DNA of 64,000 nt from JAGPUQ01 sp049325095 (GTDB lineage Bacteria > Pseudomonadota > Gammaproteobacteria > Pseudomonadales > Porticoccaceae), in the NCBI GenBank assembly GCA_049325095.1, contig JBMOPO010000053.1:124001-188000 (forward strand), read 5' to 3'. Shown here one piece after another: positions 8,422 to 16,764 of the stretch; the stretch's first letter is position 1, and every line of letters starts with the position of its first letter. The position numbers and the translations under genes were made by a program. The notes beneath the pieces were generated by a model that was not told the origin of the DNA, made no database searches, and was given only the letters and a program-made list of their open reading frames with translations.

Positions 8422-8975
8422 CAGGGCGCGAGCCTCAGCACGCTCATGTTGACCTGGGCGTTGACGTCGGCACTCGCCTCTCCCCGCCGCGCGCGCGGCG
8501 CCTGCACCGCGAGCTTTTCGACCACGATGGGCGGCTCCTCGGCCTGCAGCGCGAGCAGGAAAGCGGCCAGGGCACCGGTCTCGCCCTCCAGGGTGCCGGC
8601 CACGGTGATGATCGAAAAGCCGGCCTCCTCGCGCGCGGGCAGGATCTGGCTGCCGGCCACCCGCACCTCGGCGGCCTCGGCGAGCCGGCGCACCCGCTGC
8701 TGGAGTTCGGTGCCGATTTCGCCGCTGTCGGCGGTGGCCGGGTAGGCGTGCCGCGCCAGCCAGTCCGCTGCGGCGCGCTGCGCGGCCAGGATGTCCTCGC
8801 CCCGCGCCTGGATGCCGGCCAGCCGGGCGTACCTGGGTTCGATGTCGGCGCGCACCTCCGCCATCCGCCAGATGCGCGCGCCCAGTTCGGCGGTCCAGGC
8901 GCCCGCCGCCAGCGCCACCGGCAGCAGGCACAGGATCGCGACCAGCCGCGCCGGGCGCCCAGGGAAGCGACTCAT
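8421..8975 (-). CDS. gspM: type II secretion protein GspM
   Basis: A 184-residue inner-membrane platform protein. One N-terminal membrane helix (LVAILCLLPVALAAGAW, residues ~11-27) is followed by a periplasmic coiled region (about 35-100) and a ferredoxin-like domain similar to PilO/GspM (FSIITVAGTLEGETGALAAF). GspM pairs with GspL to anchor the cytoplasmic ATPase. Start and stop overlap the neighbours by four bases (ATGA with gspL at 8972-8975 and with the connector gene at 8421), a tight translational-coupling arrangement running through most of the operon. Confidence 0.85.
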   Translation of the reverse strand: MSRFPGRPARLVAILCLLPVALAAGAWTAELGARIWRMAEVRADIEPRYARLAGIQARGEDILAAQRAAADWLARHAYPATADSGEIGTELQQRVRRLAEAAEVRVAGSQILPAREEAGFSIITVAGTLEGETGALAAFLLALQAEEPPIVVEKLAVQAPRARRGEASADVNAQVNMSVLRLAP

Positions 8976-10024
8976 CCGGCCCCCTCACCGCCCGCCTCGA
9001 CCGCGGCGGGCGCGGCCGGCGGGGGCAGTATCTGGAACTCCAGATAGAAGTTGTCCAGCCCGTCGCGGCCGCGCACGATGGGGCTCAGGGCGCGCAATTC
9101 CCCGATCCCGGGATCGGCGCGCAGGCTGTCCATGAGTCCCGCGCCATCGGCGGCGCTGCCGGTGATGCGCACGCGGCGCCCCTCGGCGTCGAAGCGGTTG
9201 AGATAGGCGTTGTCGGGCAGCAGCAGGGTGAGCTTGTGGAGCAGCGCCGGCATGTCCGCCTGGCCGCGGCGCCACTCGGCAATGGCGGCGGCGCGGGTGT
9301 CGGCCTCGACCAGGGCCGCGCGCGCCTCCAGGGGGACCCTGCTGGCGTTCTGCAACAGCTCGAGCTGGCGCTGGGCGTCGATGGTGCGCGCGCGCAGTTG
9401 CCAATAGGGCGCGGCCGACAGGATCCCCAGCAGGACGCCATTGAGCAGCACCAGCAGCAGGATCCGCCGGCGCCGGGCCTGCACCCTTCTCAGGCGCGGC
9501 TGCTCGCCGCGACCGCGCAGCACCACCGGGCCGCCGGCGTCGGCCCAGATTTCGAAGTGGTCCGGCAGGGTGCCGCGCCGCGCGCGCACCTCGGCTTCGA
9601 CATGGTCGCGGGCCGCAAAGGCCAGGGTCACCGCGAGCCCGCTGTCGTCCACCCGATCCAGCCGCCAGCCCCAGTCCAGGGCCTCGACCGGAAAGGGGCT
9701 CTCCGCCTGCAACTCGAGCTGCAGGGCGGCCTCGATCTCGGCATCGGCCAGATGGGGCAGGCGCAGACTGCGGGTCAAGACCAGGTCGGGGGGCAGCACC
9801 AGGGCATGGAAGTCGATGGCCCCGGGGTTCGGCGCGGGGCGGTTGGACGCGCCCAGCACGGCGCGGCGCGTGCCGTCCGGCCAGTGGGCCCAAACCGGCT
9901 CGGCGGGGTTCAGCCAGGCGCACAGCGGCCAGCGCCGCAGGCCGTCCCAGCCGCGGCGCAGGATCTGGGCCAGGTCGCTCAGATCCAGGCCGAACAGACG
10001 CAGGTTGGTCGCCTCGAAGGCCAC
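8972..10024 (-). CDS. gspL: type II secretion protein GspL (PilN-like)
   Basis: A 350-residue platform protein. The N-terminal cytoplasmic half has an actin-like/PilM-type fold used by GspL to bind the GspE ATPase (segments LTRSLRLPHLADAEIEAAL, QLELQAESPFP). A single membrane helix lies near residues 190-210 (ILLLVLLNGVLLGILSAAPY). A periplasmic PilN/Fim-like domain with coiled coil follows and ends at ~335. The actin-like part is shorter than in xcp-type GspL, as is common in Xps-like systems. It is seven bases downstream of gspK. Confidence 0.85.
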   Translation of the reverse strand: MAFEATNLRLFGLDLSDLAQILRRGWDGLRRWPLCAWLNPAEPVWAHWPDGTRRAVLGASNRPAPNPGAIDFHALVLPPDLVLTRSLRLPHLADAEIEAALQLELQAESPFPVEALDWGWRLDRVDDSGLAVTLAFAARDHVEAEVRARRGTLPDHFEIWADAGGPVVLRGRGEQPRLRRVQARRRRILLLVLLNGVLLGILSAAPYWQLRARTIDAQRQLELLQNASRVPLEARAALVEADTRAAAIAEWRRGQADMPALLHKLTLLLPDNAYLNRFDAEGRRVRITGSAADGAGLMDSLRADPGIGELRALSPIVRGRDGLDNFYLEFQILPPPAAPAAVEAGGEGAG

Positions 10025-10031
10025 GGCCCGC

Positions 10032-10886
10032 TCAACCCCCGGTCACGGGTTCGACGCGAAAGCTGCGCCAGGGCGCGCCATTGGGGGAGCCCGCGCTGAG
10101 ATCCAGCCACCGGACGCGCACATAGGTGCGCGCGCCCATCCGCACTCGGGCCTCCATCCGGTACACGGGCGAGCTGCCTCCCCCCAAGAAACGATTGTCC
10201 AGCCCGGTGAAGTCGGTCGCCGGGTCTTCCAGGCGACGCTGTGCGATGTGCGCCGCCAATTCGCGGTCGCCCCCCGCAAGCAGGGCGAGGACCGCCTCGG
10301 ACGCGGCCTTGGGCGCCACCCCGGCGCCGCCGCCGCGCACCGTGATCAGGTCGCGCACTCTAGCATAAAGCGGGTAGGTGACACCCAGCACCTGGAGCAG
10401 GTCCTCGGGGTACTCGAACGGCCCGCCGCGGGGCCGGAACGCCACCCCGGCACCGGCATAGTCCTCGGCTTCCACCACCAGGCCCGGCGTGCGCCAGGCC
10501 ACCACCCGCTTGGCGAGTTCCGCGGCCAGCTCGGGATCGACCTCGCCGGTACCGGCGAACAGGCCGGCGAGCAGCTCCTCGCTGGCCTGATTGAGGTCGA
10601 TCAGGCCCCCGGCGGGGACTGCGGTGACGCTGACTTCCCGCCCGCCCAGCGGGTAATCGAACCGGCGGTAGTCTTCGTAGCCCTCGGCCGCCGACCGCAG
10701 CTCCAGCACCGCGAGCTGGATCCCCGCATCGCCCAGGGCGGTGGCCAGGGCGCGGTCGCGGACCCCCTGCGCGGAGCGGACTTCGCTCCGGGTCGCGGCG
10801 GCCAGACCCAGCGCCAGCACCGACAGCGCGGCGACCATCCACAGCACCGCGACCAGGGCGACGCCCGCCTGCCGGATGCGCCGCAT
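10032..10886 (-). CDS. gspK: type II secretion minor pseudopilin GspK
   Basis: A 284-residue minor pseudopilin that caps the pseudopilus tip. The N-terminal segment RQAGVALVAVLWMVAALSVL is a type IV prepilin-like helix with a weak processing site, and it lacks the glutamate at +5 as usual for GspK. The large globular alpha domain characteristic of GspK follows: GGLIDLNQASEELLAGL is the helix-hairpin-like motif of the family. Calcium-binding residues cannot be assigned by eye. The ATG at 10886 overlaps the gspJ stop (ATGA). Confidence 0.88.
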   Translation of the reverse strand: MRRIRQAGVALVAVLWMVAALSVLALGLAAATRSEVRSAQGVRDRALATALGDAGIQLAVLELRSAAEGYEDYRRFDYPLGGREVSVTAVPAGGLIDLNQASEELLAGLFAGTGEVDPELAAELAKRVVAWRTPGLVVEAEDYAGAGVAFRPRGGPFEYPEDLLQVLGVTYPLYARVRDLITVRGGGAGVAPKAASEAVLALLAGGDRELAAHIAQRRLEDPATDFTGLDNRFLGGGSSPVYRMEARVRMGARTYVRVRWLDLSAGSPNGAPWRSFRVEPVTGG

Positions 10887-11530
10887 CAACCACCCCCCAG
10901 GGGTTCGGAGCGCTCGAGGTCGGCGCGCGGCTGGGCGGCCAGGAGCGGCACGATCAGCGGCGGCCAGGGGATGCCGTCGCGGGCGAGATCGATGCGCACC
11001 CGCGCCGGGAGCACCTCGGCATCCAGCCACTCGGCGCGCCACTCCGGCTCGTCCAGCGCGCGATAGGCGATCGCCAGGCGGGTCAGGCCGTCGAGCAGCA
11101 CATGGGCGCCGGCTTGGCTCCAGTCGGGCGGCGGATCGTCGCCGGCGTAGGGCAGGTAATACAGCATCAGCCGGGCCCGCTCGCCGCTGCGCTCGGCGGC
11201 CAGGCGCAGGTGGTACAGACCGCCGACGCCGTGCCGGGCGGGCATCAGGCCCAGCCACTCCAGCCCGGCGTCGGTGCCCTGCAGCCAGCCCACCACCGCA
11301 CTGTCGTCCGGCCGGGACCGCACCCGGGCCGAGGCCGGGCCCAGCGACTGTTCGAGGAAGGCATACACCAGGCGCACGTCGTCGCTCGCCAGGGTATGCC
11401 GCTCGATGCGCTCGCCGGTGCGGGCGAAGGTCACCAGGGCGCTGACCAGCCCGGCGAGGATGGCGGCCAGCAGCGCGGTCGCCACCACCACCTCGACCAG
11501 GGTGAAACCGGCCGCCCGCCGCCCCCTCAT
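10886..11530 (-). CDS. gspJ: type II secretion minor pseudopilin GspJ
   Basis: A 214-residue minor pseudopilin with prepilin signal AAGFTLVEVVVATALLAAIL (G/F cleavage, Glu at +5), followed by the GspJ beta domain (DDVRLVYAFLEQSL, LMLYYLPY). It joins GspI and GspK in the tip complex. The ATG at 11530 is the first in-frame start before the signal and overlaps the gspI stop by four bases. Confidence 0.9.
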   Translation of the reverse strand: MRGRRAAGFTLVEVVVATALLAAILAGLVSALVTFARTGERIERHTLASDDVRLVYAFLEQSLGPASARVRSRPDDSAVVGWLQGTDAGLEWLGLMPARHGVGGLYHLRLAAERSGERARLMLYYLPYAGDDPPPDWSQAGAHVLLDGLTRLAIAYRALDEPEWRAEWLDAEVLPARVRIDLARDGIPWPPLIVPLLAAQPRADLERSEPLGGG

Positions 11531-11916
11531 GGGCCCCGCGAATCCACCGGCAGCAGGGTATCGAGGGCGAACTCCCGCTGGCGGCCGCGCTCCTCCCAGC
11601 GCACCCGGGCGACCACCTCGTGCAGATCCCAGTGCGGATTCTCGATGGCCACGGGAAAGGGTGCCGAGCGCAGTTCCCAGGCGAGACCGTCCTCGGTGAC
11701 GCCATCCTCGGCCAGCCCTTCCGGCGGCACCAGGTCGTGGAGGTTGAGCAGGGCCTGGGCGAGCAGCACCGCGCGGGTGCTGTCCCCGGCGGCCTCCACG
11801 CCGCGCAGGCTGCCGCCCAGCGCCTGATAGAGCACCCCGAGGGCCAGCGCCATGATCGCGAAGGCGACCAGCACTTCGAGCAGCGAAAAGCCGGCCTGGC
11901 GCCGCGGCGGGTTCAT
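11527..11916 (-). CDS. gspI: type II secretion minor pseudopilin GspI
   Basis: A 129-residue minor pseudopilin. The prepilin signal RRQAGFSLLEVLVAFAIMAL has Gly at -1, Phe at +1 and Glu at +5. The short globular domain (AWELRSAPFPVAIENPHWDL; VRWEERGRQREFALDTLL) is of usual GspI length. The start at 11916 overlaps gspH by four bases. Confidence 0.9.
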   Translation of the reverse strand: MNPPRRQAGFSLLEVLVAFAIMALALGVLYQALGGSLRGVEAAGDSTRAVLLAQALLNLHDLVPPEGLAEDGVTEDGLAWELRSAPFPVAIENPHWDLHEVVARVRWEERGRQREFALDTLLPVDSRGP

Positions 11917-12398
11917 CGGGGTTCCGGAGGCTCCTGGCTGATGCGGCCGAGCAGCCAGTCGACCCGCAGCCGCACCCCGCCACCGCCGGGGCGCAGCAAC
12001 TGGATGCTGCCGCCGGTGGCACTGCCATCGGGATAGAAGCGGATCGCACCCCGCTCGGGACTCTCGACCTCGGTTTCGGCGACCGTCAGCTCGACCTGCA
12101 AGTCCGCGGGAATTTCGCCGTCGAGTTCGGTGCCGGTGCCAAACCGGCGCGCCGCGGTATCCACCCAGAAGGCGACGCTCTCCCCGCGATCCATGGCCGC
12201 GCGCCGCGCGCCCTTCAGGCCCGCCACCAGTTCGCGCACCTCGCTGCGGTATTCCATGGTCGCCAGCCCGCGGGAGAGCATCGCCGGCACCGCAGTCAGC
12301 AACAGCGCCGCCACCGCGATGGCGACCAGCAGTTCGAGCAGGGTGAACCCGGCGCCGCGACCCGCCCGCCCGAGCGAGGTCGACGCCGGCGCCATCAC
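11913..12398 (-). CDS. gspH: type II secretion minor pseudopilin GspH
   Basis: A 161-residue pseudopilin with a 16-residue leader and signal GAGFTLLELLVAIAVAALLL (Gly -1, Phe +1, Glu +5). The globular part contains the GspH/FimT pattern (ATMEYRSEVRELVAGLKGAR, then RGAIRFYPDGSATGGSIQLL). It links the major pseudopilin GspG to the tip complex. The ATG at 12398 overlaps the gspG stop. Confidence 0.9.
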   Translation of the reverse strand: MMAPASTSLGRAGRGAGFTLLELLVAIAVAALLLTAVPAMLSRGLATMEYRSEVRELVAGLKGARRAAMDRGESVAFWVDTAARRFGTGTELDGEIPADLQVELTVAETEVESPERGAIRFYPDGSATGGSIQLLRPGGGGVRLRVDWLLGRISQEPPEPR

Positions 12399-12826
12399 TG
12401 CCAGTTGCCGACGTCGGCGTTCTCGCCGTCGCCGCCCGGCGCGTTGTCGGCGCCCAGGGTATAGATGTCGAGCTCGCCGTTGCGGCCCGGGAATTCATAG
12501 TGGTAAGGGTTGCCCCAGGGATCGTTGGGCAGGCCCTTGCGCAGATAGGGGCCGTTCCAGCCATTGGCGGTGGGCGGCGCCGACACCAGGGCGGAGAGCC
12601 CCTCCTGGCTGGTGGGGAAGCGGCCGACGTCGAGCTTGAACAACTCCGCGGCCTGTTCCAGATCGCGAATCTGCACCACCGCGGTCTTGCTCTTGGCCCC
12701 GCCGAGCTGGCTCAGCACCCGGGGGCCGACCAACCCCGCGAGCAGGCTGAGAATGGCGAGCACGACCAGCAGCTCGATCAGCGTGAAACCGCGCGAGCGG
12801 CGGACGGCGGCTTGGGGGTGACGCAT
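12395..12826 (-). CDS. gspG: type II secretion major pseudopilin GspG
   Basis: A 143-residue major pseudopilin, first gene of this operon. The leader ends at RRSRG, and the mature part starts FTLIELLVVLAILSLLAGLV (Glu +5). The calcium-site and GspG signature region reads DVGRFPTSQEGLSALV, NGWNGPYLRKGLPNDPWGNP and YHYEFPG. Homopolymers of GspG build the pseudopilus. In Xps-type loci gspE and gspF precede gspG; here the upstream gene is divergent and unrelated, so the operon begins at G. Confidence 0.96.
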   Translation of the reverse strand: MRHPQAAVRRSRGFTLIELLVVLAILSLLAGLVGPRVLSQLGGAKSKTAVVQIRDLEQAAELFKLDVGRFPTSQEGLSALVSAPPTANGWNGPYLRKGLPNDPWGNPYHYEFPGRNGELDIYTLGADNAPGGDGENADVGNWQ

Positions 12827-12990
12827 GGATGACCTCGATGGACGATGGAAGCGCGGCTGGAAAGCAGGACTCGGCGCGGGATTATAAGTTCAAAACCGCC
12901 GGTGCCGGCGCGCGGCGCAGTTGTCAGTGCGGCGGCAAAAGGACAAGAATGCGGGGGCTGTCCATACCACAACAACCAGCGGAGGCACCC

Positions 12991-13521
12991 ATGGCGGAAT
13001 ACCGGTTTCCCGTCGACGCCAGCCAGATCATGCTGTTTGCGCGCGCCATCGGCGACAAGAACCCCATCTATTACGACGCCGAATACGCCCGCGGCACAGA
13101 GGTCGGCGGCATCATCGCCCCGCCCACCTTCGTCCAGGCGGCGGCCCAGTACGACCCGAACTTTCCCTTGCGGCCGCGCATCGGCGAGCCCTGGTTCGGC
13201 TCCGGCCGCGAGCCGACCGGCGTCAAGCCGAAAGAAAAATCCGCCGCCGACGCCAGGGACGCCAGGAAGGAAGGCGGCATCGGCCAGAGCGCCCGGGTGC
13301 TGCACGCCGAGCAGAAGTTCCAGTATCACCGGCCGATCCGGCCGGGCGATGTGCTCACCGTCACCACCAGGCCCGGCCAGCGCTGGGAAAAGGAGGGCAA
13401 GCGCGGCGGCACGCTGAAATTCAGCGAAACGATCAGCGAATTCCGCAATCAGCACGGCGAACTGGTGGTGACCGCGACCATGGTCGGGGTCGAAACCGGG
13501 CAGGCCGTCTCGCAAAACTAG
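12991..13521 (+). CDS. FAS1-like hot-dog dehydratase subunit (MaoC N-terminal type)
   Basis: A 176-residue hot-dog-fold protein of the FAS1-like dehydratase group. It starts at ATG 12991 behind a GGAGG ribosome site. The N-terminal part FPVDASQIMLFARAIGDKNPIYYDA resembles the non-catalytic N-terminal half of two-domain MaoC enzymes (HadA-like). The following segment IIAPPTFVQAAAQYDPNF is typical. The C-terminal half HAEQKFQYHRPIRPGDVL completes the fold. It lies nine bases before a catalytic MaoC gene, so the two probably form a heteromeric (R)-3-hydroxyacyl-CoA or -thioester dehydratase. It is divergent from gspG. Confidence 0.85.
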   Translation: MAEYRFPVDASQIMLFARAIGDKNPIYYDAEYARGTEVGGIIAPPTFVQAAAQYDPNFPLRPRIGEPWFGSGREPTGVKPKEKSAADARDARKEGGIGQSARVLHAEQKFQYHRPIRPGDVLTVTTRPGQRWEKEGKRGGTLKFSETISEFRNQHGELVVTATMVGVETGQAVSQN

Positions 13522-13530
13522 GAGGGCGCC

Positions 13531-13953
13531 ATGGCGCTGAAAGCCAGCCAGCTCAACATCGGCGACACCCACTCGGAAGTGGTCGCCAGCAACCTCACCC
13601 GCACCCAGATCGTGCAGTACGCCGGCGCCTCCGGCGATTACATGCCCCTGCATACCGACGAGGTCTACGCCCGCGAGGTCGCCGGCTACCCGGCCGTGTT
13701 CGCCCACGGCATGCTGTCGATGGGCGCCACCGGCGTCATGCTCACCAACTGGGTGGGCGACGGCCGCCTGACCGAATACAGCGCCCGCTTCACCCGCCAG
13801 GTATGGCCGGGGGACGACCTCACCGCCACGGCCAGGGTGACCGCCATCGACAACATCGAGGGCCAGCGTTTCGTGCAGCTCGAAGTGATCACGGTGAACC
13901 AACACGGCCAGACGGTCATCGAAGGCAGGGCAACGGCGCGCATCGACCCCTGA
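13531..13953 (+). CDS. MaoC-family (R)-3-hydroxyacyl thioester dehydratase
   Basis: A 140-residue single hot-dog protein carrying the hydratase catalytic pair in YAGASGDYMPLHTDEVYA (Asp ... His), the family's hydratase 2 motif. FAHGMLSMGATGVML follows. It probably hydrates or dehydrates an enoyl/3-hydroxyacyl-CoA together with the gene upstream (HadB-like role). The TGA stop at 13951 is also the first trinucleotide of the structured repeat copy A. Confidence 0.88.
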   Translation: MALKASQLNIGDTHSEVVASNLTRTQIVQYAGASGDYMPLHTDEVYAREVAGYPAVFAHGMLSMGATGVMLTNWVGDGRLTEYSARFTRQVWPGDDLTATARVTAIDNIEGQRFVQLEVITVNQHGQTVIEGRATARIDP

Positions 13954-14105
13954 GCTGGTGAATTTTCAGGCGCTCGGCCCGGCCACAGACGGCCGGTCGC
14001 GGATCGAGCACGCCGGCACTTGACCCGCGCGGGCAAGTCCGGGCATGTACCCGACTTGCGACAGAGACAGAAGCAATGCGCAGGGCATGCATTTCGTCAC
14101 GACCC
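13951..14105 (+). repeat. stop-codon-anchored structured repeat, copy A
   Basis: A ~150-bp element beginning with the TGA of the MaoC gene (TGAGCTGGTGAATTTTC). Successive hairpins are CCGGCC/GGCCGG, a weakened GGATCGAG arm, GCAAGTCCGG/CCCGACTTGC and a hairpin around AATGC/GCATT. The outer arms are GGTGA near the start and TCAC near 14097-14100. It is the most divergent of the three full copies. Apparent start codons inside it are not taken for the NUDIX gene. Confidence 0.85.
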
Positions 14106-14134
14106 CGAGCGGGCCGGAAACCCAGGAGATGATC

Positions 14135-14890
14135 ATGGCCGAAGGCCGGAAATTCGATCCCTATGCGGATCTGCTCAAACCCGACCAGGTGGATGCCGCC
14201 CAGGTGCCGCCGCCGATCCCGGCCGCCACCCTCACCCTGCTGCGCGACGGCGCCGGCGGCGTCGAGGTGCTGATGCTGCGCAAGACCTCGGAGATCCGCT
14301 TCGGCGGCATGTGGGTGTTTCCCGGCGGCCGGGTCGATCCGGAGGACCATGCGGGCGACGGCGACCAGACCCTGGCGGCGCGCCGCGCCGCCGCGCGCGA
14401 GGCGCGGGAGGAAGCCGGCATCGAGGTGGATCCGGACGAGTTCGTCTGGTTCTCCCACTGGACGCCGCCGCCGATCACGCCCAAGCGCTTCAGTACCTGG
14501 TTCTTCGCGGCCCGCGCCGCGGGCCACCACGGCACCATCACCATCGACGGCGGGGAGATCGACGACCACCAGTGGATCAACCCGGCGCAGGCCCTGGCCC
14601 GCCACGCCGCCGGCGAGATCGACCTGGTGCCGCCGACCTGGATGACCCTGCACCAGCTCTCGGCGCGGGACTCGGTGGCGGAGTTGCTCGATCTGCTGAG
14701 CGCCCGCCCGCCGCGGATCTATGTCACCCACCTCGGCAAGACGCCGGAGGGCGACCGGGTCGCCCTCTGGGAGGGGGATGCCGGCTACGAAGCCTGGGAC
14801 GCCAGCCTTCCGGGCCCGCGCCATCGGCTGACCATGGCCAAGAGCGGGTACCGGTTCGAGGACTCCCGCGCCGCGGGGTCCCCGCCGTGA
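14135..14890 (+). CDS. NUDIX hydrolase
   Basis: A 251-residue NUDIX protein. The NUDIX box is GGRVDPEDHAG (with a short insertion) running into AAAREAREEAGIEV, which holds the metal-binding REEAG core. These enzymes cleave X-linked nucleoside diphosphates; CoA- or NADH-type substrates are common in this longer subgroup but not proven here. The ATG at 14135 has a CAGGAG ribosome site six bases upstream. An ATG at 14045 lies inside the preceding repeat and is rejected. Its stop overlaps the GTG of the next SDR gene (GTGA), implying co-translation with fatty-acyl/CoA-related genes. Confidence 0.87.
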   Translation: MAEGRKFDPYADLLKPDQVDAAQVPPPIPAATLTLLRDGAGGVEVLMLRKTSEIRFGGMWVFPGGRVDPEDHAGDGDQTLAARRAAAREAREEAGIEVDPDEFVWFSHWTPPPITPKRFSTWFFAARAAGHHGTITIDGGEIDDHQWINPAQALARHAAGEIDLVPPTWMTLHQLSARDSVAELLDLLSARPPRIYVTHLGKTPEGDRVALWEGDAGYEAWDASLPGPRHRLTMAKSGYRFEDSRAAGSPP

Positions 14891-15756
14891 GCCATGGCGG
14901 GATACCGCCGCGCTGGGGATTCGACGATGCCGAGCTGGCGGACTACCCCACGGTCTATCGAGCCGACCTGCTGGCCGGACAGGTCGCGCTGATTTCCGGC
15001 GGCGGCACCGGCCTGGGCCGCGCCATGGCCTACCTGTTCGCCCGTCTAGGCGCTGAGGTGATGATCTGCGGCCGGCGCCAGGAGAAGCTCGATGAGACCG
15101 CGGCGGGAATACGCAAATACCTGGGCCGCGAGATCGCCTGCCGGGCCATGACCATCCGCGATCCCGACGCGGTGGCGGCGCTGGTCGAGCAGACCTGGTC
15201 GCGCTTCGGCGCGCTGGACATCCTGGTCAACAACGGCGGCGGCCAGTTCCCGCAGCCGGCCATCGACTACAGCGTCAAGGGCTGGAATGCGGTCATCGAC
15301 ACCAACCTCAACGGCACCTGGTACATGATGCAGCAGGCGGCGCGGCGCTGGCGCGACGCCGGCCGCGGCGGCGCCATCGTCAACGTGGTCGCCGACATCT
15401 GGCGCGGCATGCCGGGCATCGCCCACGCCTGCGCGGCCCGCGCCGGCGTGGTGTTCGCGACCCGCAGCCTGGCGGTGGAATGGGCGCCGCTGCACATCCG
15501 GGTCAACTGCGTGGCACCCGGCACCATCGCCACCCCCGGCCTGGAGGTCTATCCGCAGGAGGCGGCCCGCGACTTCCACCGCGCCAACCCCATGCTGCGC
15601 CTCGGCGACGCCATGGACATCGCCGAGGCGGTCGTCTATCTGGCCGCCAGCTCCGGCAAGTTCGTGACCGGCGAGTGCCTCACCGTGGACGGCGGCCAGC
15701 AACTGTGGGGCGAAGTCTGGCCGCACGGCCGGCCGGCCTGGTTCGAAACGCCCTGA
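14887..15756 (+). CDS. SDR oxidoreductase, 2,4-dienoyl-/enoyl-CoA reductase-like, paralogue 1
   Basis: A 289-residue SDR with Rossmann motif GGGTGLGRAMA, the NNGGG variant of NNAG, and a DxxLNGTWYMMQQAA helix. The usual YxxxK is replaced by HACAARAGVV, as in the dienoyl-CoA/peroxisomal trans-2-enoyl-CoA reductase branch, where the canonical tyrosine is absent. It therefore likely acts on an unsaturated acyl-CoA rather than a simple alcohol. The GTG start at 14887 overlaps the NUDIX stop. The gene directly downstream is a close paralogue, from tandem duplication. Confidence 0.85.
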   Translation: MSHGGIPPRWGFDDAELADYPTVYRADLLAGQVALISGGGTGLGRAMAYLFARLGAEVMICGRRQEKLDETAAGIRKYLGREIACRAMTIRDPDAVAALVEQTWSRFGALDILVNNGGGQFPQPAIDYSVKGWNAVIDTNLNGTWYMMQQAARRWRDAGRGGAIVNVVADIWRGMPGIAHACAARAGVVFATRSLAVEWAPLHIRVNCVAPGTIATPGLEVYPQEAARDFHRANPMLRLGDAMDIAEAVVYLAASSGKFVTGECLTVDGGQQLWGEVWPHGRPAWFETP

Positions 15757-15769
15757 TGGGAGCCTCGAG

Positions 15770-16675
15770 GTGACCGCACCCGACGACAGGGCGCTCTATG
15801 GCCTGGAAGACGCCGATCTGGCCGCCCACCCCACGGTGTTCGCGCCGGGGCTGTGCGCCGGCCGGGTGGTGCTGGTGTCGGGGGGCGGGACCGGTATCGG
15901 CAGGGCCATTGCCTACCTCTACGCTCGGCTGGGCGCCCGGGTCGTCATCTGCGGGCGGCGGAGCGAACCCCTGGCCGAGACCGCCGCCGGCATTCACGCC
16001 GCCGGTGGCGCCGAGGTCCTCACCCAGGCGATGACCATCCGCGATCCGGAGCAGGTCGCGGACCTCATGGCATTGGTATGGCAGCGGTGCGGCGGGCTCG
16101 ACGTGCTGGTCAACAACGCCGGCGGGCAGTTCGCCCAGGATTCCCTCGATTACTCGGTCAAGGGCTGGCGGGCGGTCATCGACACCAACCTCAACGGCAC
16201 TTGGTACATGATGCAGCAGGCGGCGCAGCGCTGGCGCGACGCCGGCCGCGGCGGCGCCATCGTCAACATCGTGGTCAACATCCAGCGCGGCACCCTGCAG
16301 ACCACCCACAGCGCGGCGGCGCGGGCCGGGGTGGTCTATCTGAGCAAGAGCCTGGCCGTGGAATGGGCGCCGCTCGGCATCCGCGTCAACTGCATCGCCC
16401 CCGGCGCCATCGCCTCCCCGGGGCTGCGCAACTATTCCCGGGAAGCCGCCGAGCGGTTCCGCTACGCCAATGTGATGCGTCGCGCCGGCGATGTCTGGGA
16501 CATCGCCGAGGCCGGCGTCTACCTGGGGTCCGGGGCCGCCGATTTCATCACCGGGGAGGTGCTGGCGGTGGACGGCGGCTACCAGATGCTGGGCGAGATC
16601 TGGGCCGGCGGGGAGCCGGAGTACTTCGCCCGGGGGCGGAGGGCGCAGCGGTTTTCGGCACCCCCGGACCGGTGA
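15770..16675 (+). CDS. SDR oxidoreductase, 2,4-dienoyl-/enoyl-CoA reductase-like, paralogue 2
   Basis: A 301-residue SDR strongly similar along its whole length to the preceding gene (shared YSVKGW, TNLNGTWYMMQQAA, RWRDAGRGGAIVN). The cofactor motif is GGGTGIGRAIA and the active-site region is HSAAARAGVVYLSKSLA, again without the YxxxK tyrosine. The GTG start at 15770 follows a GAGG ribosome site. The C-terminal ~25 residues are charged and extend beyond the paralogue. It is probably the last gene of the 12991-16675 cluster for unsaturated or hydroxylated acyl-CoA processing. Confidence 0.85.
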   Translation: MTAPDDRALYGLEDADLAAHPTVFAPGLCAGRVVLVSGGGTGIGRAIAYLYARLGARVVICGRRSEPLAETAAGIHAAGGAEVLTQAMTIRDPEQVADLMALVWQRCGGLDVLVNNAGGQFAQDSLDYSVKGWRAVIDTNLNGTWYMMQQAAQRWRDAGRGGAIVNIVVNIQRGTLQTTHSAAARAGVVYLSKSLAVEWAPLGIRVNCIAPGAIASPGLRNYSREAAERFRYANVMRRAGDVWDIAEAGVYLGSGAADFITGEVLAVDGGYQMLGEIWAGGEPEYFARGRRAQRFSAPPDR

Positions 16676-16694
16676 CAGCCGGCCGCGGCAGGCC

Positions 16695-16718
16695 AAAAAA
16701 AGGCCGCGCAAGGCGGCC
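16695..16718 (-). terminator. intrinsic terminator for the 36-aa gene
   Basis: Read on the minus strand, the stem GGCCGC-CTTGC-GCGGCC is followed at once by seven T residues, the classical rho-independent form. It lies about 45 bases after the stop of the small membrane gene at 16765. The same A7 tract flanked by GGCC could also close a weak hairpin for the plus-strand SDR operon. Confidence 0.8.
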
Positions 16719-16764
16719 GAGACATCAGGGGTTGAACTCTATCCGGGCGGTCGGGAACCTGGGC

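Noticed and set aside
14045..14134. ATG at 14045 as start of the NUDIX gene
   Set aside because: It lies inside structured repeat A. The ATG at 14135 has a proper ribosome site and starts near the domain.
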